Source: Streptomyces lomondensis (GTDB lineage: Bacteria; Actinomycetota; Actinomycetes; Streptomycetales; Streptomycetaceae). From it: a stretch of DNA of 64,000 nt. The stretch is from positions 124,001-188,000 of the forward strand of contig NZ_BMWC01000002.1 of NCBI RefSeq assembly GCF_014651035.1, read 5' to 3'. The notes beneath the pieces were generated by a model, which made no database searches, was not told the origin of the DNA, and saw nothing but the letters and a program-made list of their open reading frames with translations. Positions within the stretch are counted from its first letter, which is position 1. The number at the start of each line of letters is the position of its first letter. Shown here in pieces: positions 50,544 through 61,382 of this stretch. The translations under genes were made by a program, and so were the position numbers.

Positions 50544-51512
50544 TCAGCGCAGCTTCGGGTCAAGGGCGTCGCGCACCGCGTCGCCGAGCATGATGAACGC
50601 GAAGACCGTGAGGCTGAGCATGCCGGCCGGGAACAGCAGCGTGTGCGGGTTGTCCCGGATCACCTTGCTGCCCTCGGAGATGTCGATGCCCCACGAGATC
50701 GTCGGGTCGCTGAGGCCGAGGCCGAGGAACGACAGCGTGGCCTCCGCGGAGATGTAACCGCCGAGGGCGATCGTGGCCACGACGATGGTCGGCGCGATGG
50801 CGTTCGGCATCACGTGGCGGAACAGGATCCGCGTGGTGCTCGCGCCGAGCGCCCGGGCCGCCGTCACGTAGTCCGCCTGCTTGGCCGTGATGACCGAGCT
50901 GCGCGTGACCCGGGCGATCGAGGTCCAGCCCAGGCAGGCCAGGGCCAGGATCACCACGTACACCTTGCGCTCGGTGAAGGCGTTCAGGACGACCATCGTG
51001 CCGAGCAGGAACGGCAGGCCGAAGAAGATGTCGACGACCCGGGAGATCATCGAGTCGATCCAGCCGCCGAAGTAGCCCGCGAGCATGCCGAGCAGACCGC
51101 CGAGCAGGGTGACCAGGGCGGTCACACCGACGCCGACGAGGATCGAGGCGCGGGTGCCGTGGATGACACGCGAGTAGATGGAGCGGCCCTGCTGGTCGTA
51201 GCCGAACCAGTCGGGCTGGAAGAAGTGCCCCAGCTGCGGCTTGCCCAGGTAGTGGTTGACGAGGTCGCCGTCGCGCGGGTCGACGCTGGTGAACCAGCCC
51301 GGGAAGGCGGCGATCACCAGCAGCAGGACCAGCAGCACCGAGGACACCCAGAACATGGGACGGTGCCGCAGGTCGTACCAGGCGTCGCCCCACAGGGAGC
51401 GCGGCTTGTCGCTCTTCTTGCCGCTGTCCTTGGCGGGGGCGTCGACGGCCGGCGGGGCCACGGCGTCCACGGCCGCGGCGTCGGTGGTCTGGGCCTTGGT
51501 CACGTCAGGCAT
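50544..51512 (-). CDS. Oligopeptide ABC transporter permease (OppC-like)
   Basis: A 322-residue permease with a disordered N-terminus, a first helix (PMFWVSSVLLVLLLVIAAFP), an exterior loop typical of OppC (HFFQPDWFGYDQQGRSIYSR) and a five-helix core. The EAA coupling loop is YVTAARALGASTTRILFRHVM. It ends DALDPKLR, as DppC/OppC proteins do. Start ATG 51512 overlaps the other permease by 8 bases. Confidence 0.92.
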   Translation of the reverse strand: MPDVTKAQTTDAAAVDAVAPPAVDAPAKDSGKKSDKPRSLWGDAWYDLRHRPMFWVSSVLLVLLLVIAAFPGWFTSVDPRDGDLVNHYLGKPQLGHFFQPDWFGYDQQGRSIYSRVIHGTRASILVGVGVTALVTLLGGLLGMLAGYFGGWIDSMISRVVDIFFGLPFLLGTMVVLNAFTERKVYVVILALACLGWTSIARVTRSSVITAKQADYVTAARALGASTTRILFRHVMPNAIAPTIVVATIALGGYISAEATLSFLGLGLSDPTISWGIDISEGSKVIRDNPHTLLFPAGMLSLTVFAFIMLGDAVRDALDPKLR

Positions 51513-52431
51513 ACCGGATCCTCGGGTCCAGGACCGCGTACAGCAGGTCGATGAGCAGGTTGATCAGGAGGATGACGAGGACGAGCACCGTCACCACACC
51601 CGTGACCGTCGAGCCCTCGCTCGTCTGGATCGCCCTGTAGAGGAGGTTGCCGACACCCTGGATGTTGAAGATGCCCTCGGTGATGACCGCGCCGCCGATG
51701 AAGCCGCCGACGTCGGTGCCGACGAAGGTGACGACCGGGATCAGCGAGTTGCGCAGCAGGTGGACACCGATGATGCGGCGCCGGGGCAGGCCCTTGGCGA
51801 GGGCGGTGCGCATGTAGTCGGCCCGCAGGTTCTCGGCGAAGGTCGTCCTCGTCAGCCGTGCCACGTATGCCATGGACAGCATGGCGAGGACGAAGGCCGG
51901 CAGGAACAACTGCGAGAAGTCCGTGGAGTCCTGGACGTTGGGCGGCAGCCAGCCGAGTTCGTCCGCGAAGATGAACCGGGCGATGAAGCCGAGGACGAAC
52001 ACCGGGATGGAGATCACCGTCAGGGTGAAGACCAGCACACCGGTGTCGGCGGCCTTGCCGGCCCGCAGACCGGCCCACGCGCCGAGGCCCACACCGATGA
52101 TGATCTCGATGGTGATGGCCAGCAGCGTCAGCCGCAGCGTCACCGGGAACGCCTCGGCCATCAGCTCCGTGACCGGGCGTCCGGCCAGGTTCTTGCCGAA
52201 GTCTCCCTGGAGGAGATTCCACATGTAGTGGACGTACTGTTCGAGGACGGGCTTGTCGAAGCCGTACTCGCGCTTGATCTGCGCGATCTGTGCGGGATCG
52301 GGAGCCTTGTCCCCGTAGATGGCCCGGACCGGGTCGCCCGGCAGGATGTGGACCATCAGGAAGATCAACAGAGTTGTCCCGATGAAGATCGGGATCATCT
52401 GGAGCAGTCGCCTGGCGGCGTAGCGCCCCAT
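51505..52431 (-). CDS. Oligopeptide ABC transporter permease (OppB-like)
   Basis: A 308-residue permease beginning MGRYAARRLLQMIPIFIGTT, with the OppB features LPGDPVRAIYG, the EAA loop YMRTALAKGLPRRRIIGVHL and a C-terminal DPRIRYA. Six helices are visible. Start ATG 52431 has GGAGG six bases upstream; a longer start at 52473 lacks support. A 142-base gap with a large hairpin separates it from the binding-protein gene. Confidence 0.91.
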   Translation of the reverse strand: MGRYAARRLLQMIPIFIGTTLLIFLMVHILPGDPVRAIYGDKAPDPAQIAQIKREYGFDKPVLEQYVHYMWNLLQGDFGKNLAGRPVTELMAEAFPVTLRLTLLAITIEIIIGVGLGAWAGLRAGKAADTGVLVFTLTVISIPVFVLGFIARFIFADELGWLPPNVQDSTDFSQLFLPAFVLAMLSMAYVARLTRTTFAENLRADYMRTALAKGLPRRRIIGVHLLRNSLIPVVTFVGTDVGGFIGGAVITEGIFNIQGVGNLLYRAIQTSEGSTVTGVVTVLVLVILLINLLIDLLYAVLDPRIRYA

Positions 52432-52517
52432 CTTGCGCCTCCATGCCGTGAGGGGTCGGCGAGGCCTGCGCACTCATACCGCAGGGTGGGGCGTGAGGTG
52501 GAGGCCTGTGCCTACGG

Positions 52518-52558
52518 ACCGGCGCCGCCGCTCCCCTGTCGGGAGGGGCGGCACCGGT
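52518..52558 (-). terminator. Intercistronic hairpin within the oligopeptide operon
   Basis: Arms 52518-52536 and 52541-52558 pair with two interruptions (ACCGG..CTCCCC with GGGAGG..CCGGT). It lies between the binding protein and the first permease, where such structures usually act as partial terminators or RNA stabilisers, so that more binding protein than membrane subunits is made. Confidence 0.6.
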
Positions 52559-52573
52559 CTGCGGTCGTGTTTC

Positions 52574-54214
52574 TTACTTCTGCTTGACCTGGATGGTGTC
52601 GAAGATCGGGTCACCGTCCTGGCCGTACTCGATCTTGCCCAGGATGTTGGTGGACTGACCGCTGTTGACCTTGTAGAACCAGAGCGGAATCGCCGGCATG
52701 TCCTTGGCGAGGAGCTGCTCCGCCTCCTGGTACTTGGCCACGGTCTCCTCGATCGAGCTGGCCTTGTCCGCCTCGGAGCTCAGCTTGTCGAACTCCTTGT
52801 TGGAGTAGCCGCTGGTGTTGCCGGCCGCCGTGGAGCCGTACAGGTCGCGCATGAAGTTCGAGTTGACCGGGTAGTCGAGCACCCAGCCACCGCGGTACAT
52901 GGACTTGACCTGCTCGTTGTCACGGGCGTCGAGGTCGGCCTGGAAGGTCGGCTTCGGGTCGCCGGTGCACTCCACACCGGTGGACTTGCGGATCGAGTTG
53001 CAGACCGCGTCGACCCAGGGCTTGTGGTCCTGGTCGGCGTTGTACTGGATCTGGATCTTGTTGCCCGGGACGCCGCCACCCTCCTGGATGAGCTTCTTGG
53101 CCTGGGCCGGGTCGAACTTGACGATGTCGCCGAGCGCGCCCTTCTTGTAGCCGAGGACGCCCGGGGCGACGTAGGAGTCGGCCGGGGTACGCGTGCCCTG
53201 GAGGACGGTCTTGGTGATCGTCTGGCGGTCGATCGCCATGGACAGACCCTGGATGACCTTGGGGTCGATGTCCTTGAACTGCTTGGTGTAGAACGCCGGG
53301 ACGATCGACTGGACGGCCGAGTACGGCTGGTCGATGGCGCGGTCGCCGAGGTCCGTCTTGTAGCTCGTCAGCGCGGTGGTCGGGACCTGCTCGATCCAGT
53401 CCACGTTGTTGGAGCGCAGGTCGGAGTAGGCGGCGTCGGCGGTCGTGTAGTTCTTGAAGTCGATGCCGCCGTTCTTGGCCTTGTTCGGGCCCTGGTAGTC
53501 CGCGAACTTGCGGACCTTGATGAGCTTGTTGTGCTCCCAGGAGACGAACTTGTACGGGCCGTTGCCGACCGGCTTCTCGCCGAACGCCTTCGGGTCCTTG
53601 AAGAAGGACTCGGGCAGCGGCGCCCACACGTCGTAGCCCAGCTTGTACGCGAAGTACGAGACCGGCTGCGTCAGCTTGATGGTGAAGGTGTTGTCGTCGA
53701 CGACCTTCAGGCCGGACATCTTGTCGGTCTTCGGCTCACCCTTCTCCGGGTGCACGTCCTCGAAGCCGACGATGTCGGAGAACCAGCTGGAGTTGGTCTG
53801 GTTGTTCTTGATGTTGGCCGACCAGTTCCAGGAGTCCACGTAGGACTTGGCGGTGACCGGCGTGCCGTCGTGGAACTTCCAGCCCGGCTTGAGCTTGACG
53901 GTCCACTCGGACGAGTCGTCGTTCGGCGTGACCGACTCGGCGTTGACGTACTCGAGCTTGCCGGTGCCCGGCTCGTAGTCGACCAGGCCGGCGAAGATCG
54001 TGCGCAGCACGCGGCTGCCCTGGCTCTCCTTGGCGTTGGCCGGCTGGAGCGGGTTCTGAGGTTCGCTCAGCTGCGCAGTGACGATGCCGTTCGGGTCGGC
54101 CTTCCCCTTGTTCATGTCGTCGCCGGCACTGTCGTCGCCGCCGCCGCAGGCGGTGGCGGCCAGGGCGACGACTATCGCCCCCGCGACCCACTTGGCGCTC
54201 TTGGCACCGCGCAT
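52574..54214 (-). CDS. Oligopeptide-binding lipoprotein (SBP family 5)
   Basis: A 546-residue lipoprotein. The signal peptide ends in VALAATAC, with the lipid-modified cysteine, and continues GGGDDS. The body has the family 5 signature WTVKLKPGWKFHDGTPVTA, YFAYKLGYDVWAPLP, VSWEHNKLIKVRKFADYQG and DIDPKVIQGLSMAIDRQTI. It captures peptides outside the membrane and delivers them to the two permeases. It is the first gene of a binding protein-permease-permease-ATPase-ATPase operon of the same class as the developmental importer BldK; I cannot tell whether it is functionally equivalent. Start ATG 54214 with AGGAGGAACCC. Confidence 0.92.
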   Translation of the reverse strand: MRGAKSAKWVAGAIVVALAATACGGGDDSAGDDMNKGKADPNGIVTAQLSEPQNPLQPANAKESQGSRVLRTIFAGLVDYEPGTGKLEYVNAESVTPNDDSSEWTVKLKPGWKFHDGTPVTAKSYVDSWNWSANIKNNQTNSSWFSDIVGFEDVHPEKGEPKTDKMSGLKVVDDNTFTIKLTQPVSYFAYKLGYDVWAPLPESFFKDPKAFGEKPVGNGPYKFVSWEHNKLIKVRKFADYQGPNKAKNGGIDFKNYTTADAAYSDLRSNNVDWIEQVPTTALTSYKTDLGDRAIDQPYSAVQSIVPAFYTKQFKDIDPKVIQGLSMAIDRQTITKTVLQGTRTPADSYVAPGVLGYKKGALGDIVKFDPAQAKKLIQEGGGVPGNKIQIQYNADQDHKPWVDAVCNSIRKSTGVECTGDPKPTFQADLDARDNEQVKSMYRGGWVLDYPVNSNFMRDLYGSTAAGNTSGYSNKEFDKLSSEADKASSIEETVAKYQEAEQLLAKDMPAIPLWFYKVNSGQSTNILGKIEYGQDGDPIFDTIQVKQK

Positions 54215-54753
54215 GGGTTCCTCCTATGAAGTCATTGGTTCACCGCAAAGGGAGCACAGACAGACCACCGCCACCGCCCGTCGCCGGTGCCGGAAATCGT
54301 CAGGTGCCCCCGCGCTCGTGAGTCGGCGCCGCCTCCAGCGAGTGACCCGTTCATCCGAGCTCTACGCGCCTAACTATCTGCCAAACGCCAGGAGCGAACC
54401 ACACTCTCGAGGTCTCGGTTCGATCACAGCTCGCGCCTACATCTTCCAAAATCCGGACAAAGGGTTTGGTGAAAGATCCCTGCGAAACGGACTTGTTACA
54501 CATCTATCGGTGGTGGGTGTCCGCATTCCGGACGCGAGTGAGATAAACCGCTTGCGGCTGCCGTGGCTGCCGTGCAAGGTGCCGACGGTGGTCGTCGCGC
54601 GCTCAAGGAGCCTCCGCCACAAGGACGTTGTCCGGGCAGGGCGCGGCACTTCCGCAGCAGGGTAGTGCGCATGAGGCGCTTCGGGCGGCTGCCCCCGGCA
54701 AATCGAGGGTTTTCCCTAACCCTTCCCTTCGCGTTCCCTCCGCTTTACGACAG
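54215..54753 (-). promoter_or_regulatory. Long upstream region of the oligopeptide operon
   Basis: About 540 bases with no supported gene. Positions 54360-54560 are distinctly less GC-rich than the coding DNA around. That fits a regulated promoter region reading leftward into the binding-protein gene. I could not fix a convincing -35/-10 pair. Confidence 0.45.
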
Positions 54754-54786
54754 CATCGGGCACCCCGCCTCGCGGGGTGCCCGATG
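54754..54786. terminator. Perfect 15-base terminator after typA
   Basis: The arms 54754-54768 and 54772-54786 are perfectly complementary with a CTC loop. It stands 17 bases past the typA stop and also insulates the peptide operon from typA. Confidence 0.85.
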
Positions 54787-54803
54787 TCGTCGAACGGCAG
54801 GCG

Positions 54804-56711
<1,908 letters not shown>

Positions 56712-56946
56712 AAAAGGCGTACTCCCGGAGTGGTGAGGAATGCCCTGCGCGTACGTCGGTGGTGCGCGGGCCCTGCCGGGCTCAACATGCCACGGCCTCA
56801 CCCCATGGTACGGGTCCGCGCCTGCTGGGGTTAGCCGGGATGGGTCGGTGCAGGTCAGGCCCTGTTTTTCGAGGTACTCGGCGCCGATGCCCTGGCCTGG
56901 GGGCTGCCGCCCCCGGTCCCCCGCTTCGGCCTGGACGGCCTCGTCC

Positions 56947-57621
56947 TCAAGCGCCGGACGGGCTGGGGGTGCCGGACCTGGCCTGTCCGCAAGCGTGCTG
57001 GGCGGCCTCTCGCGCCAGAGCCGAGTCCGGGCGCTCGCCGCAGTCGGCCAGTCCCGCGAGATCGACCGTCCAGTTCCGGGCGTGGCCGGAGGCGGTCCTG
57101 CCGTCCGGGCAGGTGTAGCGGAAGTCCGCCGACACCTCCCGCACGCCGGCGTACTGGTAGAACTCGCCCGCCGCGTGCGGCGTGACGCGGTCCGTGTCGA
57201 GCTCCGGGGCCGGTTGCCTGACATCGGTGAACGCCCAGGTGTCTCCGCCGGCCTCGGACAGGGTGGGCGCGTCGGAGTCGATCTCGCCGGTCTTCTTGCC
57301 GAGGGAGAAAAGGACCTCGGCGGCGGACGGGACCGGTCCGTCGGCCCTGACGGACGGGCGCGGTGTGTGGACCCGGCGCAGCGCGTTCCGCGTCGGGCCG
57401 CCGTCCGCTTCGAGCCGTTCCGGTTCGGAGACGCCGGTCAGCCGGTCCCGCTTGTTGACGTGGGACCAGGTGAAGGTGCCGTTCGCGCAGGCCGCCGCGG
57501 TGGGTCTGTCGGTCTCGTGGTCCCGGGCAGCCCCGCCCCCGCCCGTGCACGCCGCCAGGCCCGTCGCCAGCACCCCGATGACCAGTCCGGCCGCGCGGGC
57601 CGGCCGTACCCTGCCGCGCAT
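56947..57621 (-). CDS. Secreted lipoprotein, unknown function
   Basis: A 224-residue lipoprotein. The signal peptide (RVRPARAAGLVIGVLATGLAAC) ends in a good lipobox LAAC. The mature part has two conserved cysteines early and mid (ACANGTFTWSHVNKRDRLTG, DFRYTCPDGRTASGHARNW) and two at the end (LADCGERPD, HACGQARSG), which suggests disulfides. The body looks beta-rich. No family is known to me. Start ATG 57621 with AGGAG eight bases upstream. It lies downstream of the solute-binding protein gene, separated by a strong terminator. Confidence 0.7.
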   Translation of the reverse strand: MRGRVRPARAAGLVIGVLATGLAACTGGGGAARDHETDRPTAAACANGTFTWSHVNKRDRLTGVSEPERLEADGGPTRNALRRVHTPRPSVRADGPVPSAAEVLFSLGKKTGEIDSDAPTLSEAGGDTWAFTDVRQPAPELDTDRVTPHAAGEFYQYAGVREVSADFRYTCPDGRTASGHARNWTVDLAGLADCGERPDSALAREAAQHACGQARSGTPSPSGA

Positions 57622-57650
57622 CCGCCGGCTCCTGTCCCCCCGTGGGCGGA

Positions 57651-57704
57651 CGCCCGGCGCCCGCACCATGATCACTGTTGCGTTCATGATGCGGGCGCCG
57701 GGCG
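57651..57704 (-). terminator. Terminator between the two lipoprotein genes
   Basis: Perfect 15-base arms (57651-57665 and 57690-57704) with further pairing (ATGA/TCAT) inside a long loop, 15 bases past the solute-binding protein stop. Confidence 0.75.
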
Positions 57705-57719
57705 GGAACGGCAAGGGAG

Positions 57720-59909
57720 CTACCGGTTCGCGGACTCCTTCGCGGAGGGGCCCGACGCCGGCTTCGCGCCCTTCTTCAGGAAGCCCATGTCCTCGTAGAC
57801 CGGTGTGCCGAAGCCGAACGCGCCGGTGTTCACGAGGTTCTTGCGGGCCGCGAGGAGCTGGGGGCGCTGGAAGAGGGGGATGGAGCCGGCGGCCGCCCAG
57901 ATGCGGGAGTCGGCCTTGCGGATCAGGGAGCGGGACTCGCCCTCGTCGAGGGTGGCCACGGCCTGGTCGAAGAGCTGGTCGACCTGGTCGGTGCCGACCC
58001 GGGTGTAGTTCTGCTCGACGCTCAGGGAGCCGTCGGCGGCCGGGACGGGCTTGGCGTAGACGGGGCGGGCGTCGGTGGCGGGGAAGGCCGTCGCGGGCCA
58101 GGAGTACAGGGCGAGGTCGTACTGGCCGGAGGCGATGTGGTCCTTGAAGTAGGACTCGTCGGAGACCTTGGAGATCTCCGTGCCGATGCCGACGCGCTCC
58201 AGCATGCGGGAGATGCGGTCGGCGACCGTGCGCAGCGTCCGGGAGCCGGGCCCGGAGGGGAGCACGAAGCGGAGGGTGAGCGCCTTGCCGTTCTTGGCGA
58301 ACCGGGCCGCCTCCTGGTTCGCCGGGGCGGCGGTGCCCTTGGGGGCGTACGCGCCGGGGGCGCCGCCCTGGTGCGGGTGCTTGTACTGCTTGCCGTCCTG
58401 GGCGAGGTGGTCGGCGGGGTCCGGACCGCGGTGGGCCTTGTTGTCCTCGCCGACGATGTAGGTGCCGTCGTCGTCCGACTCGTCCTGCGAGGAGCCGGAG
58501 GCCTTCTCGCCCTCGGCGCCTGCCGCCTTCTCCTCTTTCTTCTTCTGCTCCTTGACGGGGCCGCCGCGTACCCAGCCGGCGTCGGCGAGCAGGGCCTGCG
58601 CCTCCTTGGTGTCCTGGCCGCCGAGGGCGCCGCTGTTGTCGGCGTAGGCGGCCTGGCCGGACAGGGCCAGATGGCTGCCGACCGGGACGGCGGGCAGGCC
58701 GAGCGGCTTGAGGACGACCTCGGCCAGCTCCTTGCGGTCCAGGGCGCGGGCGACGGCCCTGCGGACGCGCTCGTCGGCGAGCGGGCCCTCGGCGCCGTTC
58801 AGGGCGAGCTGGGTGAAGGCGGGCTCCAGCGACTTGCGGACCTCGAAGCCGCGCAGGGCCTGTTGCTGCCGGGCGTACTTCGCGGCGGCCTTGCGCAGCT
58901 TCTTGCGGGCGACGGTCTCCTCGTCGGCGGCGTCCTCGTCGGAGCCGTTGGCGACGGCCCAGGAGTGCAGGGCGTCCGCGGCGGACCGGTCGGCGCCCGG
59001 GCCCATCAGCGGGCTGCTGGAGCTCTGGGGGCGGGCGGCGACGGTGATGCGGCGGGCCGCGACCGGGTCGATCTCGGCCAGGTCGAGGGTGCCGGCGGCC
59101 AGCTCGGTGGCCCGCTTGTCGCGCGGGACGGTGCGCAGCACGATCTCGGAGAGCTTGGCGGGCTCGCCCCACCAGCGCGGGTTGCGGACGAGGGTGATCT
59201 CCTCGTCGTCGCGGTCGACCTTCTGCACCGTGAAGGGACCGGCGGTGACCTTGAGCTTCTTGCGGGCCCCGTCGTTGAAGGAGTCCGGGGTGCCCATGAC
59301 GTCCTTCGGGTACAGCGGCGAGAACAGCGAGCGCCAGTCGGCGTAGGGGCGGCCGAAGGTGACCCGGACCTCCAGGGCGCTGTCGCCGCGCTCGATCTTC
59401 TGGATGCGGTCGTAGCCGGCGTTGCGGGCGGTCCAGTAAGCGGTGTCCCTGCCGGACAGGGCGCGCCACTGGGCGGCGAAGTCGGCGGCGCCGATCTCCC
59501 GGCCGTCGCTCCAGACGGCCTGCTGGTTGAGCTTGTACAGGACGACCTGCTTGGGCTCGGTCTCGACGACCTCGGCGGACTCCAGGTAGGCGGGGTTGCG
59601 CTCGGGGCGGCCGGAGGCGTTCATCCGGAACATCGACGGCAGGACGGCCTGGGCGACGCGGGTGGTGGTGGCGTCGGCGTCCGACTGGAAGGTGTTCAGG
59701 GTGTCGGGCACGGAGTCCACGGCCCAGCGCAGGGTGCCGCCGTCGGCGATCTTGTCGCGGGCGGCGGGCTGGATGTCCGGGGCGGCGTGCGGCTTGCCGG
59801 CCGGGTCCTCGGAGCCGCATCCGGCGAGCGCGGGCACCGCGAGCACGCCCGCGGTGAGGAAGGCGACCGAGCGCGTGACCGCACGCGGGCCGACGCCGTG
59901 CTGGGACAT
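57720..59909 (-). CDS. Orphan family-5 solute-binding lipoprotein with charged insertions
   Basis: A 729-residue lipoprotein. The signal ends VLAVPALAGC. The scaffold is family 5 (peptide/nickel type): VLYKLNQQAVWSDGREIGAA, VTAGPFTVQKVDRDDEEITL, NPRWWGEPAKLSEIVLRTV and a C-terminal SGQYDLALYSWPATAFPATD. It is about 180 residues longer than the usual 540. The excess includes a Glu/Lys segment near residue 320-350 and an acidic/Lys/Gly-rich low-complexity block near 450-526 (EQKKKEEKAAGAEGEKASGS and onward). No permease or ATPase is adjacent, so it either uses another importer or acts as a sensor. Start ATG 59909. Confidence 0.85.
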   Translation of the reverse strand: MSQHGVGPRAVTRSVAFLTAGVLAVPALAGCGSEDPAGKPHAAPDIQPAARDKIADGGTLRWAVDSVPDTLNTFQSDADATTTRVAQAVLPSMFRMNASGRPERNPAYLESAEVVETEPKQVVLYKLNQQAVWSDGREIGAADFAAQWRALSGRDTAYWTARNAGYDRIQKIERGDSALEVRVTFGRPYADWRSLFSPLYPKDVMGTPDSFNDGARKKLKVTAGPFTVQKVDRDDEEITLVRNPRWWGEPAKLSEIVLRTVPRDKRATELAAGTLDLAEIDPVAARRITVAARPQSSSSPLMGPGADRSAADALHSWAVANGSDEDAADEETVARKKLRKAAAKYARQQQALRGFEVRKSLEPAFTQLALNGAEGPLADERVRRAVARALDRKELAEVVLKPLGLPAVPVGSHLALSGQAAYADNSGALGGQDTKEAQALLADAGWVRGGPVKEQKKKEEKAAGAEGEKASGSSQDESDDDGTYIVGEDNKAHRGPDPADHLAQDGKQYKHPHQGGAPGAYAPKGTAAPANQEAARFAKNGKALTLRFVLPSGPGSRTLRTVADRISRMLERVGIGTEISKVSDESYFKDHIASGQYDLALYSWPATAFPATDARPVYAKPVPAADGSLSVEQNYTRVGTDQVDQLFDQAVATLDEGESRSLIRKADSRIWAAAGSIPLFQRPQLLAARKNLVNTGAFGFGTPVYEDMGFLKKGAKPASGPSAKESANR

Positions 59910-60197
59910 CTGTGCTACCTCCGGGAAGCCGCGGGCGTTATGATCACTTTTGGCGGTATTTGGAGTTCATCTGATGTATGCGGCCACTGAAGAGGAAAGG
60001 GTTCGGCAACACAGGGCGACACGGCGGTCACGGGCGGGAAGCCACCCGTGCGGCGCAACGCACCGCAGGGTGCGCCGACACGCCTCGGCCAATCGATGCA
60101 CATCCCTTCACAGCACAAGGTGTGACGCGCAACACTCGCAGGCGCATGAACGTTGCCGCCTTGGGCCTCGAAGGACCCGCGGAAGTGAGGGCAAGTC
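59910..60197. promoter_or_regulatory. Divergent upstream region
   Basis: 288 bases between the orphan binding-protein gene and the coiled-coil gene. Positions 59935-59990 are AT-rich (TTATGATCACTTTTGG near the start). No gene and no clear promoter hexamers are seen. The Shine-Dalgarno for the rightward gene, GGAAGTGAGGG, is at 60181-60191. Confidence 0.4.
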
Positions 60198-60488
60198 ATG
60201 TCCGTTCACGACGAACTGACGTCAGTCCAGCGCAGTCTCGACGAACTGTTCCGCTCGCTGGGGCGCCTGGAGAAGCAGCTCGGCACCGGCGGCCTGGAGA
60301 TGCGCCGCGTCCGGGCCGACGCCAACCACCTGCGCGAGAGCGTCGCCCTGCTGCGCGACGCCGCCGCCACGCCGACCGCACCCAAGCGCCCCGACCTCGT
60401 CACCATCTCGGACGCGCCGTACGACCCCTCGCTGTGGGTCGACTCGGACGACGAGGGGCTCGGCGCCCGGGACCGGCGCGCTCCCTGA
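60198..60488 (+). CDS. Small coiled-coil protein
   Basis: A 96-residue soluble protein. The first 60 residues are an amphipathic helix (SVHDELTSVQRSLDELFRSL, GRLEKQLGTGGLEMRRVRAD, ANHLRESVALLRDA) with heptad-like spacing; the rest is acidic (SDAPYDPSLWVDSDDEGLG). No family is known to me. It stands upstream of the succinate dehydrogenase operon, ending 57 bases before it, but may only be a neighbour. Start ATG 60198. Confidence 0.7.
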   Translation: MSVHDELTSVQRSLDELFRSLGRLEKQLGTGGLEMRRVRADANHLRESVALLRDAAATPTAPKRPDLVTISDAPYDPSLWVDSDDEGLGARDRRAP

Positions 60489-60545
60489 CCGGGAGGGCGT
60501 CGAGCGACCGGCATCTCCCCCAGAAACCCGACCGGAGTCGTCAAA

Positions 60546-61382
60546 GTGGCCACTGGTACGGAACCCCCCGCCACCGAACCCCATCCGAGAAGCGGCGGCG
60601 TACGGGCGGGTACGCGCGCCGCGATCGCCGCCCCGCACCTGCGCACCGACCGCTGGTGGCTGGCCCCGGCCGGCACGGCCGCCGGCCTGCTTGCCTTCAT
60701 CGTCTACTCGACCTGGCGGGCCTTCGCGAACGCCGACTACTACGCGGCGCCGTACGTCTCGCCCTTCTACTCCCCCTGTCTGGCGGAGAACTGCGAGCCG
60801 ATGAAGGCCGGCCCGAACTGGGAGATCTTCGGCGGCTGGTGGGGGATCTCCCCCGCGATCATCATCCTGATCTTCCCGCTCGGCTTCCGCCTGACCTGCT
60901 ACTACTACCGCAAGGCCTACTACCGCGGCTTCTGGGCGTCCCCGCCGGCCTGCGCGGTCGCCGAGCCGCACAAGAAGTACACCGGTGAGACCCGCTTCCC
61001 GCTGATCCTCCAGAACATCCACCGGTACTTCTTCTACGCCGCGCTCCTCGTCGCCGGCATCCTCACCTACGACACCGTGCTCGCCTTCCGCGACGAGAAC
61101 TACGAGTGGGGCCACATGGGCCTCGGCACGCTCGTGTTCCTGGTCAACATCGTGCTGATCTGGGCGTACACGCTGTCCTGCCACTCGTGCCGGCACATCG
61201 TCGGCGGCAAGCTCAAGCACTTCTCCAGGCATCCCGTGCGCTACCGGATGTGGCAGTGGGTCGGGAAGCTCAACGCCCGGCACATGCTGCTCGCCTGGGC
61301 GTCGCTGGTGAGCGTGGCGCTCGCCGACTTCTACGTCTATCTCGTCGCCTCCGGCGCCTTCGACGATCCGAGGTTCTTCTGA
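60546..61382 (+). CDS. Succinate dehydrogenase membrane anchor (Sdh1 type)
   Basis: A 278-residue membrane protein with five hydrophobic helices, including WWLAPAGTAAGLLAFIVYST, SPAIIILIFPLGFRLTCYYY, FFYAALLVAGILTYDTVLAF and LGTLVFLVNIVLIWAYTLSC. Histidines suited to heme or quinone contact occur at QNIHRYFF, CHSCRHIVGG and ARHMLLAW. It precedes the flavoprotein gene with a one-base overlap (TGATG). It resembles the mycobacterial anchor Rv0249c rather than the usual SdhC/SdhD pair, which fits a high-potential-quinone Sdh1 enzyme. Start GTG 60546. Confidence 0.82.
   Translation: MATGTEPPATEPHPRSGGVRAGTRAAIAAPHLRTDRWWLAPAGTAAGLLAFIVYSTWRAFANADYYAAPYVSPFYSPCLAENCEPMKAGPNWEIFGGWWGISPAIIILIFPLGFRLTCYYYRKAYYRGFWASPPACAVAEPHKKYTGETRFPLILQNIHRYFFYAALLVAGILTYDTVLAFRDENYEWGHMGLGTLVFLVNIVLIWAYTLSCHSCRHIVGGKLKHFSRHPVRYRMWQWVGKLNARHMLLAWASLVSVALADFYVYLVASGAFDDPRFF

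Noticed and set aside
54215..54753. A small gene or RNA upstream of the peptide operon
   Set aside because: I found no frame with a ribosome site and no convincing conserved RNA fold by eye. RNA-seq would decide.
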